Positions 18,097 through 27,405 of a stretch of DNA of 64,000 nucleotides are shown here, piece by piece. The stretch comes from JBCCQH01 sp039024435 (lineage in GTDB: Bacteria; Bacteroidota; Bacteroidia; J057; JADKCL01). The stretch lies in the NCBI GenBank assembly GCA_039024435.1, contig JBCCQH010000001.1:1-64000 (forward strand), read 5' to 3'. Position numbers and translations under genes: made by a program. How positions within the stretch are numbered: the first letter of the stretch is position 1; the number at the start of each line of letters is the position of its first letter. Under the pieces are notes generated by a model, which was given only the letters and a program-made list of their open reading frames with translations, did not search any database and was not told the DNA's origin.

Positions 18097-19542
18097 TCAG
18101 AGTTGGATAAAGACATTTTTGGCTTCGGTAAAGAAGTGCAGCGCTTCGGTGCCGCCTTCTCGCCCGACGCCCGAGGCTTTGACACCGCCGAAGGGCGTGC
18201 GCAGGTCCCGCACCAACCAACTGTTTATCCAGACGATTCCGGCTTCAAGTTCGGCGGCGACGCGGTGGGCGCGCTTCAGGCGGCGGGTGTGAACGGTAGC
18301 GGCGAGGCCGTATGAGGTGCCATTGGCGAGAGCAATTGCTTCCTCCTCGGTGGAAAAGGGCTGGATGGTCACGACCGGCCCGAAGATTTCCTCCTGATTC
18401 GTGCGGCAGCCGATGTCCAGGCCGGCGATCACCGTTGGTTCCAGGAACCAGCCCCCGGTGCAGCGTTCGTTCGGGACCGGAGCTGCTTTACCACCGCAGA
18501 GAATTTCCCCGCCTTCTTCGCGGGCCAGCTGGATGTAGGCGAGATTTTTTTTGTAATGGTCTTGGGAGACAATCGCACCCAGGTCGGTGTCGGCTTCTTG
18601 GGGATCCCCGATTTTCAGGGCCTCGACCCGCTGAATAAAGTCGGCGACGAAGCGTTCGTAGATTCCGCGCTGCACGTAGATGCGCGATCCGCAGAGGCAG
18701 ATTTGCCCTTGGTTGGCGAAGGAGGAGCGGACGCTGGTGGCCAGAGCCGATTCATATTCGCAGTCTTCAAAGACCAGATTGGGATTTTTTCCACCGAGTT
18801 CCAGCGAGAGCTTTTTAAACATCGGGGCGGCCACGGCCGAAATGGCTTTTCCGGTGGTCGTGCCGCCGGTGAACGAGATGGCCGGCACGTCGGGGTGCGC
18901 GACAATCGCCGCACCGGTTTTGGCCCCGTACCCGTGAACGATATTGAGTACCCCGGGGGGCAATCCCACTTCAATGCAGATTTCCGACAGCAAGTGGGCG
19001 GTCATCGGAGTGATTTCCGAGGGCTTGGCGACCACAGTATTGCCGGCGGCGAGGGCCGGCGCTATTTTCCAGGTAAACAGGTACAGCGGCAGGTTCCAGG
19101 GCGAAATGCAGCCCGCAACCCCGATGGGTCGGCGCAGTGTGTAGTTGAAGCCGTTCGTCCCCATGTCGTAGGTTTCCGAATGGAACTGGGTGACCGCCTG
19201 CCCAAAGTAGCGAAAGTTGGCCGCTCCCCGGGGAATGTCTACTTTCCGGGCCAGCGAAAGCGGCTTGCCGTTGTCGGTGCTTTCCGCCTGGGCCAGTTCT
19301 TCGTGGCGCTCCCGGATGCGGTCCGCGATGCGAATCATGAAATCGGACCGCCCCGCGACCGAGCGGGTGGACCACTGCGGGAAGGCCCGCCGGGCGGCCG
19401 CCACCGCGTGTGCGACGTCGCGTTCATCTGAATCCGGAATCAAGGAATACACTTTTCCGGTCGCTGGCTCATAGTTGTCGATCCATCCCCCCGTCTCCGG
19501 CTCCCGCAACTCGCCATCGATGTAGTTGAGGATCTTGTACAT
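18097..19542 (-). CDS. NAD-dependent aldehyde dehydrogenase (muconic-semialdehyde type)
   Basis: 481 residues, full length for the superfamily. Catalytic residues are all present: Asn150 in CISPWNLP, Glu248 in LSLELGGKNPN and Cys282 in GQICLCGSR; FTGGTTTG (224-231) is the NAD-binding loop. The overall pattern (IDGELREPETGGWIDNYEP, GTNGFNYTLRRPIGV) most resembles 2-aminomuconate / 2-hydroxymuconate semialdehyde dehydrogenases (ALDH8 type), used in kynurenine or catechol meta-cleavage routes. No other gene of these routes is in the window, so the substrate is unproven. First gene of an operon with the M1 peptidase and divergent from era. Confidence 0.75.
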   Translation of the reverse strand: MYKILNYIDGELREPETGGWIDNYEPATGKVYSLIPDSDERDVAHAVAAARRAFPQWSTRSVAGRSDFMIRIADRIRERHEELAQAESTDNGKPLSLARKVDIPRGAANFRYFGQAVTQFHSETYDMGTNGFNYTLRRPIGVAGCISPWNLPLYLFTWKIAPALAAGNTVVAKPSEITPMTAHLLSEICIEVGLPPGVLNIVHGYGAKTGAAIVAHPDVPAISFTGGTTTGKAISAVAAPMFKKLSLELGGKNPNLVFEDCEYESALATSVRSSFANQGQICLCGSRIYVQRGIYERFVADFIQRVEALKIGDPQEADTDLGAIVSQDHYKKNLAYIQLAREEGGEILCGGKAAPVPNERCTGGWFLEPTVIAGLDIGCRTNQEEIFGPVVTIQPFSTEEEAIALANGTSYGLAATVHTRRLKRAHRVAAELEAGIVWINSWLVRDLRTPFGGVKASGVGREGGTEALHFFTEAKNVFIQL

Positions 19543-19561
19543 AGCGGTAAAATACGGTTTA

Positions 19562-19646
19562 GATTTCTGATTTCCGATTCTTGATCTCGGAGCATGTTCC
19601 CGGGAAATGATCCGGCGATGCAGACGCCCGCCGGAAATCAGAAATC
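19562..19646. repeat. 15-bp perfect inverted repeat between ALDH gene and era
   Basis: GATTTCTGATTTCCG (19562-19576) and its exact complement CGGAAATCAGAAATC (19632-19646) flank a 55-base spacer in the divergent promoter region. A partial third copy, GAAATCAGAA, begins at 19651. The string could form a long-loop hairpin or be a pair of protein sites. A related CAGAAATCGGAAATC occurs near 53980. Confidence 0.6.
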
Positions 19647-19671
19647 ACCCGAAATCAGAATTCGAAAATTG

Positions 19672-19679
19672 TATCTTTG
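19672..19679 (+). promoter_or_regulatory. -7 promoter box of era (TATCTTTG)
   Basis: TATCTTTG matches the Bacteroidota -7 consensus TAnnTTTG and ends five bases before the era ATG, so the transcript would be leaderless or nearly so. No clear -33 TTG is present at the usual spacing. Confidence 0.5.
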
Positions 19680-19684
19680 CCTCC

Positions 19685-20581
19685 ATGAGCGAAACGCCGC
19701 ACAAATCGGGATTTGTCAGCATCATCGGGAAGCCCAATGCGGGCAAGTCCACTTTGATGAACGCTTTGATTGGGCGCAAATTGGCAATTACTACCGCGAA
19801 AGCCCAAACCACGCGCCACCGCATTATCGGAATTCTGAGTCAGGAAAACTTTCAGATTGTTTTTTCCGATACCCCGGGAGTGATTCCGCCCAAGTACCGG
19901 CTCCACCGCACCATGATGAATTCGGTACGCAGTTCTCTGGAAGATGCCGACGTGATGATCCTCCTCGTCGACGTCAACGAAAAGTTTCCCGAGGATTTGG
20001 TCATAAAGCTGGCGCGAAAAAGCTCGGCTCCGGTGCTGCTGGTCTTGAACAAGGTCGACCAGAGTGACGAGGCGCGGGTGCGGGCCCGTTACGAAGAGAT
20101 CACCGCGAAAGTGGACGTCGACGGGGCAATTGGCATATCGGCCCGGCACGGAATCAATCTGTTGGCCCTTAGGGATATGATCTTGGAACGCTTGCCAGCA
20201 GGACCGCCCTATTTCGACAAGGACATGCTCAGTGATCGGCCCGAGCGGTTTTTCATATCGGAAATCATCCGTGAACGGGTTTTCGTGAACATGAAGCAGG
20301 AGATTCCCTACAGCTCTCAGGTGGAGGTGATCGGCTTTGAGGAGGAAAAAGAGCTGACTTACATCGACGCCAACATCTACGTGGAGCGCGATTCCCAGAA
20401 AGGCATGGTCGTGGGCAAAGGTGGCAGCATGATCAAGCGGATTGGGCAAGAAGCCCGGCGTGAAGTCCAGGAATTTCTGGGCAAGAAGGTTCACCTGGAA
20501 CTGCACGTCAAGGTGGCGGAGGGCTGGAAGGACAGTTCGATGCGGTTGCGCTATTTCGGTTACGGCCGCGATCAGCGGTGA
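19685..20581 (+). CDS. era: GTPase Era
   Basis: 298 residues. Ras-like GTPase with G1 GKPNAGKST (15-23), G3 DTPG, and G4 NKVD, followed by a KH RNA-binding domain with GMVVGKGGSMIKRIG and the family's C-terminal KVAEGWKD. Era binds the 3' end of 16S rRNA and acts in 30S maturation. The ATG at 19685 directly before the G domain is the start; the longer open frame from 19607 runs through the promoter. Obg follows 34 bases downstream, so the two ribosome-assembly GTPases probably share a transcript. Confidence 0.95.
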   Translation: MSETPHKSGFVSIIGKPNAGKSTLMNALIGRKLAITTAKAQTTRHRIIGILSQENFQIVFSDTPGVIPPKYRLHRTMMNSVRSSLEDADVMILLVDVNEKFPEDLVIKLARKSSAPVLLVLNKVDQSDEARVRARYEEITAKVDVDGAIGISARHGINLLALRDMILERLPAGPPYFDKDMLSDRPERFFISEIIRERVFVNMKQEIPYSSQVEVIGFEEEKELTYIDANIYVERDSQKGMVVGKGGSMIKRIGQEARREVQEFLGKKVHLELHVKVAEGWKDSSMRLRYFGYGRDQR

Positions 20582-20615
20582 CCCCCGGCATTACCTACGA
20601 AAAATCACATTTACC

Positions 20616-21608
20616 ATGGCTTCTTCCCCATTTGTCGACCACGTAAAAATCTACTTTACCAGCGGAAAGGGGGGCAGTGGTGTGGTCAGTTGGCGCCGGG
20701 AAAAATACATCAACAAGGGTGGCCCTTGGGGCGGTGATGGCGGCCGTGGCGGTCACGTGATCCTCGAAGGTGATGCCCAACTCTGGACTTTACTGGACCT
20801 GCGCTACCGCAAGTTTATCAAAGCGGAAAAGGGGCAAAATGGCGGCTCCAACAACAAAAAGGGCCGGCAGGGCAAAGATGAAATCCTGAAGGTGCCCTTA
20901 GGAACGGTGATCACCGACGCCGAAACCGGGGACTTTCTGGGGGAAGTCACCCAAGATGGGCAGCGATTGATCCTGCTCGAAGGGGGGCACGGCGGCTACG
21001 GCAATACCCATTTCAAATCCCCCACCAACCAGGCCCCAACCAAAGCCACTCCGGGCGGCGAAGCCCGGGAGCTGACCGCGATCCTCGAACTCAAAGTCCT
21101 CGCCGATGTGGGACTGGTCGGCTTTCCGAATGCTGGCAAATCGACCTTGCTTTCGGTATTGACCGCCGCCAAACCCAAAATCGCGAGTTATCCTTTCACG
21201 ACCCTGGTGCCGAATCTGGGCATCGTGAAGTACCGCGACTACCGTTCCTTCGTCATCGCCGATATTCCCGGGATCATCGAAGGTGCCCACGCCGGGAAGG
21301 GACTCGGGCACCAGTTTTTGCGCCACATTGAGCGCAATGCGGTCCTCCTGTTCATGGTTAGCGTGGAAAGTGACGACATCGTGGCTGAGTACCAGACCCT
21401 CCTCGGCGAGTTGCGGGAGTTCAATCCCGATCTGCTCAGAAAAGAACGCTTGCTCGCCATCACCAAAACCGATCTGTTGGGACCGGAGGAGCTGAAAGAA
21501 ATCGCGGCGGAACTGCCGAAAGATGTCCCCCACGTTTTCATCTCCGCTGTCGCCCAACTGGGCCTAAACGGACTGAAGGACCAATTGTGGGCAGCAATCA
21601 CCCGCTGA
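20616..21608 (+). CDS. obg: GTPase Obg (CgtA)
   Basis: 330 residues. The N-terminal glycine-rich Obg fold (about 1-160, with GKGGSGVVSWRREKY and GGPWGGDGGRGGHV) precedes a G domain: GFPNAGKST, the Obg-specific switch SYPFTTLVPNLG, DIPGIIEGAHAGKGLGH and TKTD. The C-terminal extra domain of some Obg proteins is absent. The role is 50S assembly and ppGpp-linked growth control. The start is the ATG at 20616; the frame is open further upstream only inside era. Confidence 0.95.
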   Translation: MASSPFVDHVKIYFTSGKGGSGVVSWRREKYINKGGPWGGDGGRGGHVILEGDAQLWTLLDLRYRKFIKAEKGQNGGSNNKKGRQGKDEILKVPLGTVITDAETGDFLGEVTQDGQRLILLEGGHGGYGNTHFKSPTNQAPTKATPGGEARELTAILELKVLADVGLVGFPNAGKSTLLSVLTAAKPKIASYPFTTLVPNLGIVKYRDYRSFVIADIPGIIEGAHAGKGLGHQFLRHIERNAVLLFMVSVESDDIVAEYQTLLGELREFNPDLLRKERLLAITKTDLLGPEELKEIAAELPKDVPHVFISAVAQLGLNGLKDQLWAAITR

Positions 21609-22004
21609 ATCAATTGAGAACGCTGGTTCGTCGATAAATGCAGTCCGTTTACCCAAATTTCCGACACACCCGCCCGATTTTTTACATGCCAAAACCCGGA
21701 CAAATGGCGGGAATTCCCTGTGGGTAAACTGTGGATAACCCGGCAAGTTTTTGTTTATTTGCCGAGAAGTCTCTATCTTATTTTTCGGAGAACATCCGAA
21801 ATTCAATCAGTAATCGACCCTCGATCAGTTTTTCTGAGTTTAGCGACCAACTACCGCCAACCGACTTTAATGATGCACTCGCAACCGTTGCGAGTCGAAA
21901 TTTAGGTACGTGATCTTACACAATCAGATTGCCGCCTGAATACCGATTCTCCCCGGTGTGAAATGTTCCCAGATGAAGGTAAAAAGCAATTACGAGCGCT
22001 GGAA
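21609..22004. other. Intergenic with DnaA-box-like nonamers
   Basis: This 396-base stretch has no credible gene. It holds TGTGGGTAA (21719-21727) and TGTGGATAA (21730-21738) in direct tandem, 11 bases apart. The second is a perfect DnaA box in the E. coli sense. GTTTACCCA at 21647-21655 is the exact complement of TGGGTAAAC at 21721-21729. T-rich runs follow. The promoter for the next gene must lie here, but no clear TAnnTTTG box stands out. Confidence 0.45.
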
Positions 22005-24293
22005 ATGAAAAAAATGAACTACTGGATCGCTATTGTATTGGGTGTGTGCGGAGTGACGCTCGGCGCCTCCCATCTGTCGGCCCAATGCACTGGCGGAACC
22101 TTTGCGGGATCGCTCACCCCTACGGTGCCCTGGAAGACTGTGCCCTGTGTACGCGGCGGCGAATACTACGAATTCAGCGCGGTCGCGGGCAATTACTACA
22201 CGTTTACGTTTTGTATGGCGGGAGGCAACGCACTCTGGAATACCGAGGCGACGATGCTGGACAATGCCGGAGTGCCGGTCTCCCAACTGGGGGTTAACAA
22301 CAACGCTTGCGGTCTCGGCGCTGACGTTCGCTACTGGGGTCCCGCTCCCTACACCGGGACGTTCCGCATCCTCATCACGGAATCGGATGGGGTCAGCAAT
22401 TTTTGTCTTTCGAACAGCCTCTGCGCGACCATGGCCTACAAACAAGAGGTCACCCCCTTTACCGGACCCGGGGCCAATTGCGCTACCGCAAATAACATCG
22501 TCAGCCTGCCCTACACCGGGGGTGGATTGTCCACTTGTTTTCAGTTTAGCGATTACACTCCGAGCGCATCGAACTGTAACTCGCCCTACCTTTTCGGGGA
22601 GGACTACGTGTTTACCTACAACGGCACCGCCAACGAGTGTTTGTCCATTTACCTGCGCAATACCTTTATCTACACCGGAGTATTTCTGCTCGATGGCTGT
22701 CCCGATCAGGCGACGACGAACTGCATTGCCTTTGACGAGGCAGGAGCGGGCGATCCGGTGCTATCGAACATCACCCTCCCGAGCACGGGCACCTATTATA
22801 TCGTGGTTTCTACCTTTCCCTCCCCCAACTGTACGCCCTTCGACATCGAGGTCGTAAACTGCGTGGCGGTCGGACAAGGCGATACCTGCGCCAACGCCTT
22901 CCCAATTCCGGCCATTCCCTACGCAAATGTGGGCTTTACCACTTGTGGTTTTGGGAATGACTACAACAGCACCCAGGTCTGTGCCTCGGATTACCTGGAC
23001 GGGGAGGATTTTGTCTTCCAATACACCTCGGCGGGCAATGAATGCGTGGCGATTGAACTGAGCGGCACTTCGTCCTGGACTGGATTTCACGTACTCGATG
23101 GCTGCCCGGATAATCCCGCCTCGAACTGCATCGCAAGCCGGGGCGAACCTGGCGGCAATCCGCGCTTGCGCCGCGTAGAATTTACCAGCCCGGGGACATA
23201 CTACATTGTGGTATCGACCTTCCCCGCGCCGAATTGCACCCCCTTCAACATTTCGCTGGAGCCGTGTACCGCCGCGTGTACCCGCAATACGAACCTCGCG
23301 GATGTCTGCGGCACAGCGACGCCGGTCAGCTTGACCCTGGGCGATACCATCTGCGGCTTCTCCGACTTCTCATTTACCCCGGATACCAGCCCAGATTTGG
23401 ACGCTGCTTTCTGTGGATCCATCGAAAACAACGGTTGGTTCTCGTTCGTGGCCGATTCTACCGCTTTGACCTTACAATTCGAGATCGGGAACTGCTTGAC
23501 CGGTTTTGGGGTACAGGCTCAGATTTTTGAGACGAGCAACTGCAACAATTTCACGGCCTTGTCGACCTGCTTCAATCCGCAGATCCAGGCCAACGGCTTC
23601 CTCCAGGCGACCGGACTTACCCCAGGCAATACTTATTTGCTGATGATCGATGGGTACGCCGGCGATGACTGCGAGTTTATCGCCTACCGGGTCGGTGGTC
23701 TGCTGCCCGTGGAGTGGGGACCCTTTACTGCGACACTGGACGATGAGAACGACGTGTACCTCGACTGGGCGACCTTCTCCGAGACCAATGCCCAAGGCTT
23801 CTACGTGCAACGCGGGCAGTCCATGGTTTCGCCGGAAGACAATGCCATCCGCTGGGAGACCATCGGCTACTTGGAGGCCCAGGGCAATGATCCCGACGGG
23901 CACGCCTACCAGTACATCGACCGGGAAGTCGAATTCAACGGCGACTCCTGGTACTACCGCCTTCAGCAAATCGATTTTAACGGGACTTCCGATTTCTCCG
24001 AAGTCCGGGAAGTGGGCCTCGACGGCCCCGACCGGAGTGCTCTGCTGCGCATCTATCCAAATCCGGCGGTGGATGCGGTAAACCTGAGCTACTACATCGC
24101 CCGCGACGGTGCGGTCCGTTTCCACCTCTTTAACCTGGCTGGGCAGATCGTCCGCCACGTCAACCTCGCCGGTGGCTCTGAAGGCACTTATCAAGAGCGG
24201 GTCGACCTTGCTGACCTCCCCAGTGGACTTTACATCTACGACCTTACCATCGGAACGAAGAGCATGCGCGGGAAAATCGAGGTGATGCGGTAA
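22005..24293 (+). CDS. Large secreted repeat protein with T9SS sorting domain
   Basis: About 762 residues from the ATG at 22005 (MKKMNYWIAIVL...LSAQC signal peptide); in-frame alternatives are 21963 and 22014. The body contains two close copies and one diverged copy of a roughly 135-residue Cys-containing module: NCATANNIVSLPYTG ... GEDYVFTYN ... NECLSIYL ... FLLDGCPD ... GTYYIVVSTFPSPNCTPF. These resemble PPC-like beta-sandwiches. A fibronectin-III-like module (from LLPVEWGPFTATLDDENDVY) and a sorting domain (from LLRIYPNPAVDAV to the end) follow. Probably cell-surface adhesion or matrix; function otherwise unknown. Confidence 0.75.
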   Translation: MKKMNYWIAIVLGVCGVTLGASHLSAQCTGGTFAGSLTPTVPWKTVPCVRGGEYYEFSAVAGNYYTFTFCMAGGNALWNTEATMLDNAGVPVSQLGVNNNACGLGADVRYWGPAPYTGTFRILITESDGVSNFCLSNSLCATMAYKQEVTPFTGPGANCATANNIVSLPYTGGGLSTCFQFSDYTPSASNCNSPYLFGEDYVFTYNGTANECLSIYLRNTFIYTGVFLLDGCPDQATTNCIAFDEAGAGDPVLSNITLPSTGTYYIVVSTFPSPNCTPFDIEVVNCVAVGQGDTCANAFPIPAIPYANVGFTTCGFGNDYNSTQVCASDYLDGEDFVFQYTSAGNECVAIELSGTSSWTGFHVLDGCPDNPASNCIASRGEPGGNPRLRRVEFTSPGTYYIVVSTFPAPNCTPFNISLEPCTAACTRNTNLADVCGTATPVSLTLGDTICGFSDFSFTPDTSPDLDAAFCGSIENNGWFSFVADSTALTLQFEIGNCLTGFGVQAQIFETSNCNNFTALSTCFNPQIQANGFLQATGLTPGNTYLLMIDGYAGDDCEFIAYRVGGLLPVEWGPFTATLDDENDVYLDWATFSETNAQGFYVQRGQSMVSPEDNAIRWETIGYLEAQGNDPDGHAYQYIDREVEFNGDSWYYRLQQIDFNGTSDFSEVREVGLDGPDRSALLRIYPNPAVDAVNLSYYIARDGAVRFHLFNLAGQIVRHVNLAGGSEGTYQERVDLADLPSGLYIYDLTIGTKSMRGKIEVMR

Positions 24294-24672
24294 GCTGATT
24301 GGCGCTTTTTCTGGTCTGGTGCTGCGGGTAAACTGCTCGCCCGCTCCGCTCCCTTTGGGCTTCAGAATGAGTCCCTTGGCACCAAAATTCGGTGCCAATA
24401 TAAACTGCCGAAGTAGAATTGGGAGTCGCCGAATCACGAAGCATCCCTTATTTTTTGCACTCATTTGAGGCACACTTATTGTGCGATTTTAATTGTATCT
24501 CTCAGAGGCGATTGAAAATTAGTTTGTGAAATTTTTAATCGCGGATTTTTTCGTCAACCCAAGCTTATTTTGGCGGCCCTGGCCTGAGCGATGGACGAAA
24601 AAATCCTACCGTAAAATCGCCGGATTAAACCTAGATCGCCTCTGAATCTGGTCTGTACTTGCTAACGAATCT
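24294..24672. other. Structured intergenic region upstream of the LytTR receptor
   Basis: 379 bases without a credible gene. It contains an 8-bp perfect hairpin TTGGCACC/GGTGCCAA (24376-24398, seven-base loop) lacking a T-tract, and the nested inverted repeat listed separately. The promoter of the receptor gene should be in its right part. Confidence 0.5.
24502..24645. repeat. Nested inverted repeat (11 bp outer, 13 bp inner)
   Basis: The outer arms TCAGAGGCGAT (24502-24512) and ATCGCCTCTGA (24635-24645) are exact complements. The inner arms GGATTTTTTCGTC (24543-24555) and GACGAAAAAATCC (24594-24606) are also exact complements, and the two inter-arm segments are 30 and 28 bases, so the whole 144 bases is close to symmetrical. 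It could be a MITE-like element, a structured leader RNA, or a pair of regulator sites. No clear target-site duplication flanks it. Confidence 0.65.
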
Positions 24673-27393
24673 ATGCGGACGACAACCCGATCAATCTACT
24701 ATGTGCTGGAAAAGGAGTGCGCCCAATTATTGAAACCCTTTTTGGGACTGATGCTGGTGATGTGGCCGTGCGTACACCTCGCCCAAGGTGATCAGATGTA
24801 TCATTTTGGCGCTGAAGCTGACCTGGCCAGCCTAGAGGTATACGATGTCGCGCCTGAGCCCGGCAAGGGCGTTTGGTTTGGCACCGATCTAGGAGTCAAT
24901 TTTTACGATGGCTTTACCTTTAAAACGTTTACCCAGAGCGATGGACTGGGCCACAATTGTAGCCTGATGATCAAAGAGGACAATTGGGGCCGGTTTTGGA
25001 TCATTGGGTTGGACCGAAGCCTAAGTATATGCGAAGGGGGGAAGGTCCGACCTTACCGCTGGAACAGCCAGGTGCGCAAAGCGGTCACTCAAGGCAATTG
25101 GATCCAGGATTTGGCTTGGGATGCGCAAGGCAATCTGACGGTGTGGTTCTACCGGGGGACGGGCAATCGGGTCTTCACCATCGATGAGGGCTCCGGGTTG
25201 AGCAAATTTCTGGACTTGCACGACGATGCGGATGGCCCTCCACAATGGGTCGGGGGCACCGACAGCGTCGTATCCATCAATGGTCTTTTGGTCCCGTTGT
25301 TCCGTGGGGTACACTTGACCCAGCCGGACCCTAGCGGTTCGATCCTCTACTACGTGACCGGGGGCAATAACTCGGTGCTGGTGCGGGTAGATATTCACGA
25401 TCCCGCTTCCCGGGAGTCTATTCGATTTGGGAGTCAGATCAATGACCTCTATGCAGATGACCACGGAGCGCTGTGGGTGTGTACCCGGGAAGGGGTGCAT
25501 TATTACGAAGAGGGGAATTTGCAGTGTGCCCCACGGAGAATCTTGACCGAAATGGCCACCAGCCGGGTCGCCCAGGATCCTGCGGGGGGCTACTGGATCA
25601 CCACCTTGGCCAATGGGGTTTACTATCTGCCTTCTCTGGACGTCCACGAAATCCTGCCCCGGGAAATGGGCGGCACCCTCAGCAATATGCAAGCCTTGGA
25701 ACCGGCGGAGAACTGGTTGTATGGATCCACCCAAAAAGGTCGTCTCATCATCCTCAGTCCCCAGCACGAAGTACGCACCTTGATCAATCAACTGGACCAG
25801 TTCAACAATTTTCAGTGGATCGAGGCCAGCGAAGCCGAAGTCCTGGCCAGCGGTTTCCAGGGTGTCATTGATGCGGACTCCGTCTCGGTCCGGAAAATCT
25901 TCGACTCCAAATTTGCCGGAAAGATGCACCGGCTGCCCGACGGCCGACTCTTCCTGATCAATCATGCACGCTGGGAAATCCGGGACGCCAGTGGACGAGA
26001 CAGCCTCGACTACGGGCGCCACAAAGGCATCGGGCGGATCAAGGCTTTGCTCGATGACGGGGACCGGGTTCTGATTGGCACCGGATCCGGATTGTACAGC
26101 TTTTTACCCGAGGCGTGCACCGTTCGCCAGGAGACCTTCTCTGGGAAACCAATCGACTTCCGGGTACGCGACATGGCGCGGGACGATTTCGGAAACATTT
26201 GGATTTCGACCGATGGCGATGGCTTGATCTACCGCACGCCACACGCACTGCTTCAGATTGGCGAGGCCGCTGGGCTCAATAGCAACATGACGGGCGGGAT
26301 TTCCTGTTCTGATTCGGGTCGGGTCCTGGTGAGTAGCAACCGGGGACTTTCGCAGGTGAAATACCACTATGCAAATGGATTTTTCGAGTTGCTGGGCATC
26401 ACGACGATCACTACCATCGACGGGCTTCCGTCGAATTTTCTCACCGATGTAGCCAATTGGAGGGAGCAGATCTACCTGGCATCTGACCGGGGCTTGCACC
26501 ATTTCGATCCGAGTCTGTTTGACTTGGTGGATCAAAGTCCGCCGGTTCATTTCGGCAATGCCTCCCTGGACGGTCGGCCTTTGGAGATCCAAGGACAAGC
26601 GATCACGCTGGAAGCGACCCAGGTATTGGGCATCAGTTATACGGCTTACTTGCCGGTGCGGAACCCAGCCGATCCCATTTTTCGCTATCGGGTGCGGGGG
26701 GATGGAACCGATACCACGTGGCGGCATACAAATGCTCGGGAGCAGGTCTTGAGTGGGCTTGCTTCCGGGGAATACGTTTTTGAAGTTCAGGCCCGGGGTA
26801 CCCGCGGCAACTGGTCATTAGCCCCCGCTCGCCTGTCCTTTCAGGTTGTGGGGGCGGCGCTGTCCCGGATCGGGTGGTCCTTGCTGCTCGGTGGATTGGT
26901 GCTGCTTGGCGGAGTGATTTGGCGACTGGCCCGTCCACGCCCGGCGTTTGCTCCTCCGCCCGCACAAATCCCCGTAGAAACTCCGGCGGAAACCCCGCGG
27001 ACGGCATCGCTCGGATTAACGCTAAATGCGGATCAGCAGCAGATGATTGTGCCCGTGGGGACCGGATACGAGATTGTGGAATTGGGGGACATCCTTTACT
27101 TGGAAGCGAGCGGGAACTATGCAAAGCTGCACCGGCGCAAGGGACCGCGCATGTTTATCAGTTGTACCTTACTCGCCCTGGAAACGACCCTTCCCGAAGA
27201 CCGGTTTTTCCGCATCCACAAGTCTTACCTCGTCAATCTGTTTGAGGTACAGGGATACGAAAGTGGCCGTGGCGGATCGACCCGCCTGAAATCGGGAGTT
27301 GAATTACCGGTGGCGGTTCGACGAAAATCAGCTTTTGTGAATCAGCTCCGGGAAAAGGTGGCGCACCCGGTGTCCGTTTACAAGAAATCCTGA
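24673..27393 (+). CDS. Membrane receptor: two-component-type propeller, Y_Y_Y domain, LytTR output
   Basis: 906 residues. After an N-terminal hydrophobic segment (about 20-36) comes a long periplasmic sensor of Reg_prop-type propeller repeats (GKGVWFGTDLGVNFYDG; GNIWISTDGDGLIY), then a Y_Y_Y domain (about 650-720, FRYRVRGDGTDTTWRHT). A single membrane helix (near 732-752) is followed by a cytoplasmic linker and a LytTR DNA-binding domain (about 790-895: LYLEASGNYAKLHRR, RFFRIHKSYLVNL). It has no kinase, receiver or AraC domain, so the receptor would have to bind DNA from the membrane. Propeller/Y_Y_Y sensors in this phylum usually detect glycans. It has its own terminator and stands before the lipoprotein trio. 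Confidence 0.8.
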   Translation: MRTTTRSIYYVLEKECAQLLKPFLGLMLVMWPCVHLAQGDQMYHFGAEADLASLEVYDVAPEPGKGVWFGTDLGVNFYDGFTFKTFTQSDGLGHNCSLMIKEDNWGRFWIIGLDRSLSICEGGKVRPYRWNSQVRKAVTQGNWIQDLAWDAQGNLTVWFYRGTGNRVFTIDEGSGLSKFLDLHDDADGPPQWVGGTDSVVSINGLLVPLFRGVHLTQPDPSGSILYYVTGGNNSVLVRVDIHDPASRESIRFGSQINDLYADDHGALWVCTREGVHYYEEGNLQCAPRRILTEMATSRVAQDPAGGYWITTLANGVYYLPSLDVHEILPREMGGTLSNMQALEPAENWLYGSTQKGRLIILSPQHEVRTLINQLDQFNNFQWIEASEAEVLASGFQGVIDADSVSVRKIFDSKFAGKMHRLPDGRLFLINHARWEIRDASGRDSLDYGRHKGIGRIKALLDDGDRVLIGTGSGLYSFLPEACTVRQETFSGKPIDFRVRDMARDDFGNIWISTDGDGLIYRTPHALLQIGEAAGLNSNMTGGISCSDSGRVLVSSNRGLSQVKYHYANGFFELLGITTITTIDGLPSNFLTDVANWREQIYLASDRGLHHFDPSLFDLVDQSPPVHFGNASLDGRPLEIQGQAITLEATQVLGISYTAYLPVRNPADPIFRYRVRGDGTDTTWRHTNAREQVLSGLASGEYVFEVQARGTRGNWSLAPARLSFQVVGAALSRIGWSLLLGGLVLLGGVIWRLARPRPAFAPPPAQIPVETPAETPRTASLGLTLNADQQQMIVPVGTGYEIVELGDILYLEASGNYAKLHRRKGPRMFISCTLLALETTLPEDRFFRIHKSYLVNLFEVQGYESGRGGSTRLKSGVELPVAVRRKSAFVNQLREKVAHPVSVYKKS

Positions 27394-27405
27394 CACGTTC
27401 ATCAT

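Noticed and set aside
24376..24398. 8-bp hairpin after the large T9SS gene as a terminator
   Set aside because: Stem is perfect, but no T-tract follows on either strand, so termination is not supported.
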